Source: Siphonodentalium dalli (taxonomy: Eukaryota > Mollusca > Scaphopoda > Gadilida > Siphonodentaliidae). From it: a stretch of DNA of 64,000 nucleotides. The position numbers and the translations under genes were made by a program. The notes below the pieces were generated by a model. That model saw only the letters and a program-made list of their open reading frames with translations. It was not told the origin of the DNA and did no database searches. Location of the stretch: contig CP136062.1 of assembly GCA_032622095.1 (NCBI GenBank), positions 143,672,351 through 143,736,350 on the forward strand. Direction: 5' to 3'. Shown here in pieces: positions 39,201 to 44,469 of the stretch; within the stretch, counting starts at the first letter, position 1; every line of letters starts with the position of its first letter.

Positions 39201-41440
39201 CCACGTCAAGAGTTCACAAATGAAATAAGTGCCAACAAAACCAGTGAGTCAGTTATTGATATTGAAGTTTCGTCGCAAAACATTAGTATCCAAGACGCTA
39301 GATGTGAGAGTTCCGACTACACAACGATGGTCACTGTCAGAGTTCTGTTCACATGTTCTGATGACGAGAGTGGAATCGGCGCAAGTTATGTGGCGCTTGG
39401 TGAGTATATATAGCTACAATAACTGGTCCAGTTCAGTTTCAGATTGATAGCAACGGGGATGACTGCGTGGTCTCTGCAATGGGGTCAATCCGTTTGAATT
39501 ATAATTGGTCAGATTACATGGCTGTAGCCATGTTTTTCACGAAACATTAATACGAAAGCATTGGCTATGCTATTTTGTGGACAGTTAAAAAATTATATAT
39601 GTACTAAATGTTGGGTAGTAAACAGTAAACGTTTGAAATACATGATCGATGCCAGCTTATTCCATGAAACACCACAAAGCGCTGGCAATGCTCTTTTTGT
39701 TCACCAAAACACGTATATGTATAAATGGTGGCAGAACATTCGACATACAGGCTATATGCCTCTAAATTAGGCAATGCGATACCCGATAAAGCCGCACGAG
39801 ATTCTAAGCCTTCGGAATCTAAAATCCAGTTGTGATGGACGTTCATAATATAAATTGAATCATTTGCAATTTTTCCTGACAATTTGGCGAGATACTCAAC
39901 TCACACGGTTATTGTGTCTTTTTGGTCGTTTATCTGACCTAATCTTATAGTCACCAACATATTGATCTCTTTTTACAGGATATGAACATGGGTCGCAAGA
40001 CATCCACCATTGGGAAAACATGAACGCAAAAGGGGAGTTCCAATCTCCACCACTTAACTTGTCTCATGGATCTAAGGTGTATCCAACGATAAAATGTGTC
40101 AACAACGTAGAGTACGTTAGCGTGTATACGCTCGATGTGTTGGTGGTGTCATACGAACCGCCTGACGTCAGCAAAACATCTATCAAGGTGTATCCACAGA
40201 CGTCGGCAAGCAATATACACACAGAGATAGCCAAGGGGACAAAAACAGGGGACTCCAAGATTCATACATCCTTTGTCCAGGCGGAGACTGACATGCTCAT
40301 ATTATCTTGGGAGGATATCTCAGATCTCTCCGGTATCGATTATTACCAATGTCGAATTGATAGCGGAGAACGAAACATAACACCATGGCGGCTTGTGGGT
40401 GGCCGGAACTTTGCAAGGTTCGGCAATCTGGGGATGGAGACTGGGCATGCCTATATACCAGGAGTGGAAGCGATCAACACCGGTGACTTGCGCAGTGCGT
40501 TCTCTAACCAAACTGTCGTAATAGAAACATCTCCCCCAACTCTGACGGGTGAGTGTAAGATATCTAACAGATATTTGCCTTATATTAATGATGGTAATAA
40601 TACCTGAGATTTTCTAAAGCGAAGTCAATATCGCAGATAATACATGTATATATACACTGTCACATGATGTGCCCACGAAATGCATACCAGAAGTACGGTA
40701 CCAAAGCCCCGGGTATATATGTGTACAGTATGTAGAAATTAAACGTAGAACTATACACGTATAAAGCATCAAACGGTATGTGTACATTATCTGACACATT
40801 TATATGACACCTAACATAAACATGCGCATAGAAAGTAAAATCGTAGAAATTGACGAAATAATGTGGTTGCATTGCTGGTGACTGCGATGACACCGAAAGT
40901 AATTTGTATTACTAAATTCATAGTAATGCTATTCATCATAGCGAATACAAATGATAAGAGCATTACGCTGCAGAAAAATCAAGATGAGTAGTTGGTGGTG
41001 TACTTTACGCTCCCGGGGCCATCCTAGCCTCAATCGTCGTTCATGTTCAAACAAACGAATACGAGGGAATCAATGTATCCCCACAGTCGGCAATTCAAAT
41101 CTGTTAGATTAGTCACTAAACCTCTAATAACTGGACACATATTTACTCCCGTATTGGTTCCCTATATATTGAAGGTTCACATGTGCAATGCCGTGCCGAG
41201 AATGGACATCTCTTACTACATTGGGATGGCATCTTTGCCATGACGTCGAACTATCCACTGGAATACATCATCAACGTGGGTACAGCAACAGGATTATCTG
41301 ACGTCATGATACACCGAGTGACAACGGAGACAATCACGGATGTGAAGCTCTACCGTGCGGTGGACGCCATCTATGTGCACATCCGTGCGACGCACATCAC
41401 CGGGATGTCCACGCTGTATAGCAACATATGCTGGTTGTAA
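9113..41440 (+). CDS. Gene A: giant modular extracellular protein (EGF-like plus about 14 FN3/Ig-like modules), 16 exons, 5' end missing
   Basis: Sixteen exons joined by GT/AG introns form one frame of about 3,230 codons: 9113-9235, 11103-11363, 15822-15960, 17154-18324, 19957-21151, 22004-23403, 23970-24669, 25276-25392, 29902-30212, 30872-30979, 33455-33611, 33982-34165, 35918-37485, 37975-39399, 39979-40548, 41175-41440. Every donor phase matches the next acceptor, and modules cut by introns rejoin into the same motif. The recurrent module has a W...D-x-x-SGI-x-x-Y strand, a GT-x-P turn, an N-x-AGL strand and an SDG-(V/I)-x-(I/V)D-x-TPP end. This resembles the FN3/Ig-like repeats of large uncharacterised secreted proteins of marine invertebrates. 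Linkers carry cysteine clusters, and N-x-S/T sequons are frequent. No membrane segment follows the last module, so a secreted or matrix role is inferred; no enzyme motif is seen. An in-frame TAG at 37449 interrupts the reference frame. The first visible exon starts in phase 1, so earlier exons must exist. Exact function unknown. Confidence 0.88.
9236..10795 (+). other. Gene A intron 1, first part
   Basis: AT-rich intron. The region 9840-10510 has overlapping ORFs of 64-144 codons without recognisable motifs. I see no supported exon here. Confidence 0.4.
10796..11053 (+). CDS. Candidate unplaced exon or ORF remnant, 85 codons
   Basis: An open frame of 85 codons with no ATG start follows an AG at 10794-10795 and ends at TAA 11051-11053. 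It begins with a low-complexity Ser/Thr/Val part (repeats of 'actagcgt') and then reads like a real protein, with segments VEDLQEINEADRH, IPSAKVFIFFGGKC and SLTEHFLMEFVNEY. It sits between gene A exons 1 and 2 but has the wrong phase (0 instead of 1) to be spliced between them without a stop. It may be a decayed exon, an alternative terminal exon, or chance. I do not recognise the sequence. Confidence 0.3.
   Translation, partial: NDSSTTSVTSVDSSVTSVGFDIIISEWSVIQVEDLQEINEADRHTNEKIIPSAKVFIFFGGKCSDDKCSKRSLTEHFLMEFVNEY
11103..11363 (+). CDS. Gene A exon 2
   Basis: The acceptor is TTTTCAG ending at 11102 and the donor GTAAGT starts at 11364; 261 bp, phase 1-1. It encodes 87 residues beginning SDTPPEIHTC, an early form of the TPP linker. 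The remainder (GRFTPAFTSSESLAEFKI...) contains two cysteines and no FN3 signature. Function of this N-terminal non-repeat region is unknown. Confidence 0.85.
11364..12796 (+). other. Gene A intron 2, first part
   Basis: Non-coding and AT-rich. The 12376-12756 minus ORF is hydrophobic but is the antisense of retroelement-derived sequence that becomes readable on the + strand from 12797. Confidence 0.4.
12797..15705 (+). pseudogene. Tandemly duplicated retroelement relic with coiled-coil ORF1-like remains
   Basis: At 12797-12967 one frame reads WGRLRYLANKLDILTKLIL, then NNFEEKINNNIDECLGATER. A shifted frame continues KLDKRIHKLEMIVQKIEKRL. This is a lysine/glutamate-rich coiled coil like gag/ORF1 proteins of non-LTR elements. 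Later fragments (FRPVKIITLSKIIKDEI, and YSMAGIPLNTC with WNYTIRAFC) are broken by stops and frameshifts. A unit of about 1,150 bp starting at 12959 is repeated from 14109, and its second half is repeated again from about 14990. The array ends in an A-rich run at 15690-15705. Assignment to a LINE is inference. Confidence 0.55.
14988..15165. repeat. Hairpin inside the retroelement relic
   Basis: The segment 'agacagaacacaac...ggcgcaag' (about 14990-15055) reappears inverted at about 15090-15160. The loop between them is itself near-palindromic (atatttcgcgag ... ctcgagcgaaatat). It is present only in the third partial copy. Confidence 0.7.
15822..15960 (+). CDS. Gene A exon 3
   Basis: The acceptor TTTCAG ends at 15821 and the donor GTGAGT starts at 15961; 139 bp, phase 1-2. 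It encodes about 46 residues (VLHELQTISLTSESYG..., ending NGDG) with no recognised domain. The short N-terminal exons 1-3 contrast with the long module exons downstream. The intron before it carries the tandem retroelement relic, which ends only about 115 bp upstream of the acceptor. Confidence 0.8.
15961..17153 (+). other. Gene A intron 3
   Basis: AT-rich. The only notable item is a tRNA-like segment on the minus strand at about 16950-17025. The 103-codon ORF at 16800-17111 is not supported. Confidence 0.4.
16950..17025 (-). repeat. tRNA-like segment (possible SINE head or tRNA pseudogene)
   Basis: Read on the minus strand, 'ccgtgggttcgagttttaccc' contains a near-consensus T-arm and B-box (GGTTCGAGT) followed by an acceptor-like CCCGTCGC. 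I could not identify a good A-box or matching 5' acceptor strand, so a functional tRNA is unlikely. Confidence 0.3.
17154..18324 (+). CDS. Gene A exon 4: N-terminal region and first FN3-like modules
   Basis: The acceptor ends at 17153 and the donor GTAGGT starts at 18325; 1,171 bp, phase 2-0. It begins CLRFSAVGGGYMIRLEF. A cysteine-rich linker follows (CYYVDNIPPEHC), then a module with WYDPYISHPEQASGFDHF, then a second with GEVCLYWAERYY and HIDSSNPFIERAF as its D-x-S-x-P boundary. It ends in the SGIRSVRWSLYAGTW strand of the next module, which is completed by exon 5. It carries several N-x-S/T sites. The continuous 388-codon open frame and phase agreement support it. Confidence 0.9.
18325..19714 (+). 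other. Gene A intron 4, first part
   Basis: No exon or clear element seen. The 62-73 codon ORFs here have no motif. Confidence 0.4.
19715..19978 (+). repeat. 132-bp tandem duplication spanning the exon 5 acceptor
   Basis: 19715-19846 and 19847-19978 are near-identical. Each copy includes a TTCCAG acceptor (19819-19824 and 19951-19956) and the first about 20 bases of exon 5. The upstream copy reads off into a stop-containing frame, so it is a decoy. Confidence 0.9.
19957..21151 (+). CDS. Gene A exon 5: FN3-like modules with Cys linkers
   Basis: The acceptor TTCCAG ends at 19956 and the donor GTATGT starts at 21152; 1,195 bp, phase 0-1. It starts TCSEADQCYCPSIGSC, a cysteine cluster inside the module split from exon 4. 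It then has the module core VNFPGFVDHESGIKFY, the boundary SDGITIDNTPP, a second Cys group (EECAARCERE), another core (NVTDAESQIRGMTIGV), NKAGLEE and the boundary VVDESPP. The true acceptor and the first bases of the exon also occur 132 bp upstream as part of a tandem duplication, so a decoy acceptor exists at 19823-19824. Confidence 0.92.
21238..21341 (+). repeat. 104-bp direct repeat within intron 5, copy 1
   Basis: Identical by reading to 21675-21778 (offset 437). It lies just inside the intron between exons 5 and 6, and the rest of that intron shows nothing else. No coding value. Confidence 0.9.
21675..21778 (+). repeat. 104-bp direct repeat within intron 5, copy 2
   Basis: Second copy of the 21238-21341 segment; both copies end at 'gtaatacgtgt'. 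Confidence 0.9.
22004..23403 (+). CDS. Gene A exon 6: FN3-like modules
   Basis: The acceptor CTGCAG ends at 22003 and the donor GTGAGT starts at 23404; 1,400 bp, phase 1-0. It encodes 467 residues. The visible cores are ICVRWLGFKHRRGVSTVVGI and VTVFWDFPEISDIATGYSV. Module ends are SSDGVMILDSF and FLVMDPVPSS, more diverged than the D-x-TPP of later modules. Cysteines recur in a region that ends DGNP-like and sequon-rich. The frame is open throughout. Confidence 0.92.
23404..23969 (+). other. Gene A intron 6
   Basis: AT-rich, nothing recognised; a short T run precedes the next acceptor. Confidence 0.5.
23970..24669 (+). CDS. Gene A exon 7
   Basis: The acceptor TTTGCAG ends at 23969 and the donor GTGAG starts at 24670; 700 bp, phase 0-1. 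It begins with a Cys-rich linker (KATCPCGSTFISC), comparable to those in exons 5 and 13. Then comes a long segment without the module signature, a second Cys group (CAKQPGC), the strand YYICARIAS and the start of the next module (VILQWHGFSAVSNDVV...). It ends YTYQI-G, to be continued by exon 8 as GSHPGSSDV. Confidence 0.9.
24670..25275 (+). other. Gene A intron 7
   Basis: Nothing recognised apart from TACATGTA-type words. An alternative AG at 25222-25223 gives the wrong phase. Confidence 0.5.
25276..25392 (+). CDS. Gene A exon 8 (39 codons)
   Basis: I chose the AG at 25274-25275 rather than the one at 25222-25223, because only the former gives phase 1 and completes the module motif I-GSHPGSSDVMNRTF, parallel to IGSSRGSDDVV in exon 9. 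The donor GTATG starts at 25393; phase 1-1. It ends VIYATVR, which joins exon 9 AYDYFGRWSD to give the standard strand before the TPP boundary. A 4.5-kb repeat-rich intron follows. Confidence 0.85.
25640..26790. mobile_element. Candidate non-autonomous element with GTGTTTAT/ATAAACAC subterminal repeats
   Basis: A block 'caccagtgtttatataaaa ... gtgttttataataaacac' occurs near 25699 and again near 26598 and 26666, with further ATAAACAC and GTGTTTAT words to 26790. The interior (26200-26580) is GC-richer and includes 'gaccaatcaaatgg'. The same words cluster again at 29430-29480 and 29665-29770. The pattern fits termini of a DNA transposon family; true ends and target duplications were not determined. 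Confidence 0.5.
27160..27365. repeat. Inverted repeat around 'gcctcgcatatataag'
   Basis: The segment at about 27229-27265 is repeated inverted at about 27284-27318, and a third direct copy follows at about 27319-27352. It forms a small hairpin. Nearby, 27480-27540 holds a duplicated 'gtcacgtggtttct'. Confidence 0.7.
27366..29420 (+). other. Middle of gene A intron 8
   Basis: Non-coding and AT-rich. I see no exon, and the 85-codon ORF at 29190-29447 has no recognisable motif. Confidence 0.4.
29430..29770. repeat. Second cluster of GTGTTTAT / ATAAACAC repeats
   Basis: 'aaacactggcgttttta' near 29430 pairs with 'aaacgccagtgtttata' near 29464. Further 'gtgttttattataaacac' words lie at about 29670-29690. 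Related to the candidate element at 25640-26790. Confidence 0.6.
29902..30212 (+). CDS. Gene A exon 9: canonical module boundary
   Basis: The acceptor CGCAG ends at 29901 and the donor GTTAGT starts at 30213; 311 bp, phase 1-0. It gives a textbook boundary GIVVDTTPPTIGTLL followed by a module core YWDGVGDTESGVDTMVLMI and GHTYYATLT, which continues in exon 10 as ATNAAGLC. The donor GTTAGT is weaker than those of its neighbours. Confidence 0.92.
30481..30655 (+). repeat. Tandem pair in gene A intron 9
   Basis: Two units of about 87 bp, each 'cacctgggacatgtagtag ... gtcacgt.gagtgtttta ... tatagaaatcg'. The rest of the intron (to 30871) shows nothing else. Confidence 0.85.
30872..30979 (+). CDS. 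Gene A exon 10 (36 codons)
   Basis: The acceptor TTTTCAG ends at 30871 and the donor GTAAGT starts at 30980; 108 bp, phase 0-0. It encodes ATNAAGLCMTRHSDGF, then RVDGTPPFAGVV and DMDGESD. It is too short to show as a long ORF, but it supplies exactly the strand and the TPP boundary needed between exons 9 and 11. Confidence 0.88.
30980..31830 (+). other. Gene A intron 10, first part
   Basis: No exon or clear repeat seen. Short ORFs (62-74 codons) are unsupported. Confidence 0.4.
31831..32730 (+). repeat. CCGTCCG-type dispersed repeat, copy 1, with internal units
   Basis: It begins 'cccttttgaaaaaaaggccg' and 'gggcgtccgtccgttaac', followed by repeated units of 'gttgtccggatgataac', 'aatttggtatgtgggttt', 'caagttcgaatttgggttcc' and 'gagttatgcccctt' at about 180-bp spacing. 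The same family occurs inverted at 51280-51850. Such repeats are common in mollusc genomes as far as I recall. The ORFs at 32106-32386 are repeat-derived. Confidence 0.8.
32736..33212 (+). pseudogene. Decayed ORF of unknown origin
   Basis: Protein-like segments occur in successive frames: SSSWDKAMCYICDRKEEEE then GYIDGERGDVMDPHIPLP up to 32986; ELTIPEQKHLSEDQIAEVQL from 32980; and SKFDGPTKASEEWYKERAK then KTKKKERKFIII to a TAA near 33210. At least two frameshifts separate them. The C-x2-C start and lysine-rich end suggest part of a mobile-element protein, but I do not recognise the family. It directly abuts the dispersed repeat, which supports an element origin. Confidence 0.4.
33455..33611 (+). 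CDS. Gene A exon 11
   Basis: The acceptor TTACAG ends at 33454 and the donor GTAAGT starts at 33612; 157 bp, phase 0-1. It encodes the module core GISGCSDTHSGVYEYIVCLG followed by a GT-x-x-G turn with a cysteine pair. The W of the usual core is replaced by I-S-G-C. The 2.5-kb intron before it contains a dispersed repeat and a decayed ORF. Confidence 0.88.
33982..34165 (+). CDS. Gene A exon 12
   Basis: The acceptor TTCCAG ends at 33981 and the donor GTACAAG starts at 34166; 184 bp, phase 1-2. It encodes VAYYTTVKCCNGAGLC and the boundary SDGVTIDSSPPIAGV, ending YWAQ-R. Exon 13 continues with DHVAIHWLGF, restoring the core. A LINE 3' fragment lies immediately after the donor; translation into it is an artefact of intron read-through. 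Confidence 0.88.
34195..34770 (+). pseudogene. 5'-truncated LINE: reverse-transcriptase C-terminus and 3' tail
   Basis: The frame to about 34320 reads PALVKFRTANHRLP then NELSRWRKHE. After a one-base shift it reads REFTCKMCGSEICDEYHILL and continues to a stop near 34537. The FRT-x-NH-x-LP-x-E-x2-RW and C-x2-C-x7-H-x4-C pattern is the well-known C-terminal region of many non-LTR reverse transcriptases. The 3' end carries 'cattcattcatcatt' near 34750. It inserted within intron 12 next to the exon 12 donor. Inactive. Confidence 0.75.
34771..35917 (+). other. Gene A intron 12, remainder
   Basis: (TA)n at 35275-35292. At 35708-35775, 'ccgggccggagggccgataa' pairs loosely with 'ttatcggccatatgcccgg', a small hairpin. 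No exon seen. Confidence 0.5.
35918..37485 (+). CDS. Gene A exon 13: three modules plus Cys knot; in-frame TAG at 37449
   Basis: The acceptor TTCTAG ends at 35917 and the donor GTATGT starts at 37486; 1,568 bp, phase 2-1. Cores: WLGFHDPQSDIQTYYVCLG, then KWKFIDNASPVVRHVIRIV, then WEDFTDPESEIVKFAISVG. Boundaries: FFVVDATSP, LLVDSTPP and VVIDTTVP. A cysteine cluster (HYCTKECTCAIMGAVC) lies near 36880-36930. The last module reads ICWKSVFSEKQSII, then TAG, then MYRLSCGTTEM, and joins exon 14 (A-DDIMPP) in the same frame. The stop therefore sits inside a conserved strand. A second possible donor (A/GTATAA after 37440) has the same phase and would omit 45 nt including the TAG. Confidence 0.88.
37486..37974 (+). 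other. Gene A intron 13
   Basis: Nothing recognised; normal intron with a pyrimidine-rich acceptor. Confidence 0.5.
37975..39399 (+). CDS. Gene A exon 14: FN3-like modules
   Basis: The acceptor TCGCAG ends at 37974 and the donor GTGAGT starts at 39400; 1,425 bp, phase 1-1. It begins DDIMPPMDIGLETTF, NIVGLTTSLTSDGF and IIDNEPPSVGEVF. It then has the core SWRGFDDRHSYIVRYFVALV, CDAAGLC with boundary TIDNTPP, a longer non-canonical segment, and a last boundary IIVDKTIP. It ends in the core SDDESGIGASYVALG, completed by exon 15. The frame is open throughout with several sequons. Confidence 0.93.
39400..39978 (+). other. Gene A intron 14
   Basis: Nothing recognised. The ORFs on both strands at 39561-39882 lack motifs. 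Confidence 0.5.
39979..40548 (+). CDS. Gene A exon 15 (paralogue of the minus-strand exon at 63086-63661)
   Basis: The acceptor TTACAG ends at 39978 and the donor GTGAGT starts at 40549; 570 bp, phase 1-1. It encodes YEHGSQDIHHWENMNAKGEF, VYPTIKCVNNVEYVSV, the boundary SYEPPDVSKTS, the core SWEDISDLSGIDYYQCRID and the boundary VIETSPPTLTG. It aligns along its whole length with gene B's exon, by eye roughly four residues in five identical, with small indels near the QTSASN segment. Confidence 0.93.
40549..41174 (+). other. Gene A intron 15
   Basis: Nothing recognised. The corresponding intron of gene B is ten times longer. Confidence 0.5.
41175..41440 (+). CDS. Gene A exon 16: truncated terminal module and stop
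   Basis: The acceptor GAAG ends at 41174 and has a poor pyrimidine tract; it enters in phase 1. It encodes SHVQCRAENGHLLLHWDGIF, a GTATGLSDV turn and ATHITGMSTLYSNICWL, then TAA at 41438-41440. The module ends at the AGL-like strand, with no TPP boundary. Gene B stops at almost the same place, so the truncated end is older than the duplication. An AATAAA at 41722 could serve as the polyadenylation signal. Confidence 0.85.
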
Positions 41441-41721
41441 TTAACGCCTTTATATGAACAAGTATTGTATTATGCATTAAGATCATGGTAATTATTTTAC
41501 TTTTTATTCTAATTAGACTATATAGTTTTCAACTTTGGTTTCCAGCATTATAAAACAAAACAAAGCAAAAGACGACATTGTAAATTAGATTATTTTATAT
41601 TGTTGTTGTAACTGGAGGTTTGGAACTCTGAATACATCTTTAAGTGATGTCGATTTCGATTTGACTACAATTTATCAGAATTTTAAGGAAACAGACGTAA
41701 TTCACGCTTGGGTTGTTGCCC

Positions 41722-41727
41722 AATAAA
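41722..41727 (+). terminator. Candidate polyadenylation signal of gene A
   Basis: AATAAA lies 282 bp after the stop codon of exon 16 and is followed by T-rich sequence. The duplicated downstream segment carries an equivalent AATAAA at 42421. Confidence 0.4.
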
Positions 41728-41787
41728 GTTTTACTCATAACTTTTCTGCCACGATTCCATGTTTTACTCACTATTCTTGATAAACAG

Positions 41788-42486
41788 GATTATCTGACGT
41801 CATGAGACACCAAGCGACAACGGAGACAATCACGGATGTGAAGCTCTACCGTGTGGTGGACGCCATCTATGTCCACATCCGCGCGACGCACATCACCGGG
41901 ATGTCCACGCTGTATAGCAACATATGCTGGTTGTAATTAACGCCTTTTTATGAACAAGTATTGTATTATGCATTAAGATCATGGTATTGCTGAGAACGAA
42001 TTTGGGGTTCTGTTGTGTATCAACAGAATAATTCTTAAAGGTCTATTCAGGGTTCCAGTCCAATTTTACCAAAATGATTTTACTTTTTATTCAGAATCTA
42101 AGTAGACAATTTAATATATCATGTTTGGAACGACGTGTTCTGTACGAAAGGACGCTATTTTATTTGATATTGAATTCTCAAACTTACTTTGTCATATATT
42201 TCGAAAATAAAATATTCTTTTGTACATATAGGCCTAGTATATAGTTTTCAACTTTGGTTTCCAGCATTATAAAACAAAACAAAGCAAAAGACGACATTGT
42301 AAATTAGATTATTTTATATTGTTGTTGTAACTGGAGGTTTGGAACTCTGAATACACCTTTAAGATTATTTATCAGATTTTTAAAGAAACACAGACGGAAT
42401 TCACGCTTGGGGTGTTGCCCAATAAAGTTTTACTCATATTTTTTCTCCCACGATTCCATGTTTTACTCACTATTCTTGATAAACAT
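41788..42486 (+). repeat. Tandem duplicate of gene A exon 16 end and 3' flank
   Basis: From about 41788 the sequence repeats 41304 onwards: GLSDVM...HITGMSTLYSNICWL with stop near 41936, then the same 3' flank including the AATAAA and the end 'tattcttgataaaca'. The second copy carries about 240 bp (roughly 41990-42235) absent from the first. The duplicated piece starts after an AACAG that could act as a phase-1 acceptor, so it is either an alternative last exon or a pseudo-exon. There are a few amino-acid differences (for example MRHQ for MIHR). Confidence 0.8.
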
Positions 42487-42832
42487 GATCATTATACTTC
42501 AATCGAATGAATTGTATATTCGATGTCACGATAGATCAGCCATGCATTAATTGGTGACGTCGGTCAAAGTTAAGAAAAATAGCTTTCCGTCCCAAAACAA
42601 TGCCACGTGAAACCGCAGTCTTATAAATATAATTATGATATACATGTACCATAAACATATTGTTTATTCACGTTTAAATATCATCAATATGATCTACAAT
42701 GGGGCTCCTACTCGCTTGTTTTTTTCAGACTCTTTCATTCCCAAAATTGACGGACTCCGGCTCGTTTGCAAAGGAAAATCAGGTGTACTTTTCGAGCTGA
42801 TACCGAGCTGAAAAAATAATTGATATGATGGT

Positions 42833-43692
42833 AGACCGAGTTCAATAGTCCGAAGGTTCAACAGTCCGAGTGTTCAATAGTCCGAGGGTTCGATGGTCCG
42901 AGGGTTCAATAGTCCGAGGGTTCGATAGTCGGCCATACACGTATAAGGCCCTAATATTTGTGGTTGCCTGTTAAAAGTCGCCATGGTTATCCAATTATGC
43001 GTGACAAGTGAGTCAAAATGACGTCCACTAATCTGTCAGATGCCTCTGCTTTCTATCAGAGTTAATGGACGAGCTACTGGAAATTCGCAAACTAGATGGT
43101 CGAACCCGAAGTACGAGACCATTTAGTTTTTGAATGTCCATGAAGTCGAGTCACGAGTCCATGTCTATGTTCGTTTATACACATGCGCACAACGGCGCAA
43201 CGATCATTGCAATTTGACCTTTCATACGTGCGATCTGTATTTGAAATGTTTATATTGCCTGCCAGCTGTTGAAATTGTTGACCAAAGTTGGGAGTGTGAC
43301 ACAAAATCCCGCTCCCCTTCGATAGGACCCTCGGACTATCGAACCATCGGGACTCTCGATCACTCGGACTATTGAACCATCGGTATGTGCCGCTTTAGAC
43401 TAACCTTCGAACTATTGAACCCTCGGACTATTGAACTCTCGGTATGTGCCGCTTTAGACTAACCCTAGGACTAGTGAACCCTCAGACTATCGAACCTCGG
43501 ACAATTGAACCCTCGGCATGTGCCGCTTAAGACGAACCCTCGTACTATTGAACCCTCTGACTATTGAACCATCGGTATGTGCCGCTTCAGTCTAACCCTC
43601 GGACTATCGAACCCTCGGACAATTGAACCATCGGACTGTGCTGCTTTAGACTTACCCTCGGACTATCGAACCCTCGGACTATTGAACCCTCA
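42833..43692. mobile_element. Foldback element built from 'CGGACTATTGAA' units
   Basis: Left array (42833-42932): about five 'agtccgagggttcaat' units. Right array (43319-43692): the same unit inverted ('ccctcggactattgaa'), many copies, with an interspersed 'cggtatgtgccgctttagac' block every about 70 bp. A 386-bp non-repetitive spacer separates them. The arms can pair extensively. No coding capacity is seen, and the ORFs in the spacer are unsupported. Confidence 0.8.
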
Positions 43693-43947
43693 ACAAGATT
43701 TGAAATAAAACAGTTCTTTACATTTTCATAAACTTTTTACGGTAGCGCCTCGTAAAAATAAACCTCCGCGCATCTCACTCGAGGAGAAACACCGCACGCT
43801 ACTCAGAACAGTTAACTATTGTATATATACTCCGCAGTATGATCAATGCCAACAGAAAGCGATGGAACATGAACTCTGCATAAAGATTAAACTTCATCTT
43901 CTGTTTGATCATACTCAGGCTCTTCATAAAGGATTTTGCGAATTTTC

Positions 43948-44012
43948 GTCAGGGAATATAATCACACTATTCTTATTTACGTCAGGGAATATAATCACAC
44001 TATTCTTATTTT
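43948..44012 (+). repeat. 33-bp tandem pair
   Basis: 'tcagggaatataatcacac' with its tail 'tattcttatttac' occurs twice, giving SGNIITLFLF twice in a small unsupported ORF. Confidence 0.85.
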
Positions 44013-44106
44013 ACATAATGCCAGAACAAAACAGGTGCATGGAGGCTTTGTGGAACTACACACTGAGAAATAGCTGACACTGCAAAAAAAAAATATATAT
44101 ATAAAG

Positions 44107-44466
44107 ATGTTCATTTTGGCATTAACGGTTTACACATTGATACTGTCTGCTTGCTTTGATGAAAGTTCAGTCTCAATTAGAGATGATAGTCCACGCACAA
44201 TGGTTATCCAAAAAAAAAAAAAACAACAAAAAACAGAAAATCCCAAAAATGAAAGAGGTCCACTGTCAAAAAGTTCTTCTTTTGGAGTCCGATTCAGGGA
44301 GTATATATATGGTAGTTTTGTATCGACGACGAAGCAATATAACTCAACTCATCCTAGTTGTATGTATTACTTCCCCATGTGCATTTTACTCACTTCCATG
44401 CAGACTGAAGGGAAGCGATGTATAGCCAATGATACAATTGTCAATTGTTTGTACCAACGGGAATAA
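44107..44466 (+). CDS. Candidate small secreted protein, 119 aa
   Basis: The ORF starts with a signal-peptide-like segment (MFILALTVYTLILSAC), followed by an acidic then lysine-rich region (the K run comes from an A run). The C-terminal part has four cysteines (PSCMYYFPMC, GKRCIAND, VNCLYQ). The stop TAA overlaps an AATAAA, and a TATA-like run lies just upstream at 44088-44102. I recognise no family. It may be a real intronless gene, a retrocopy or a chance ORF; the A run lowers confidence. It lies between the two gene copies with no clear partner. Confidence 0.3.
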   Translation: MFILALTVYTLILSACFDESSVSIRDDSPRTMVIQKKKKQQKTENPKNERGPLSKSSSFGVRFREYIYGSFVSTTKQYNSTHPSCMYYFPMCILLTSMQTEGKRCIANDTIVNCLYQRE

Positions 44467-44469
44467 AAT

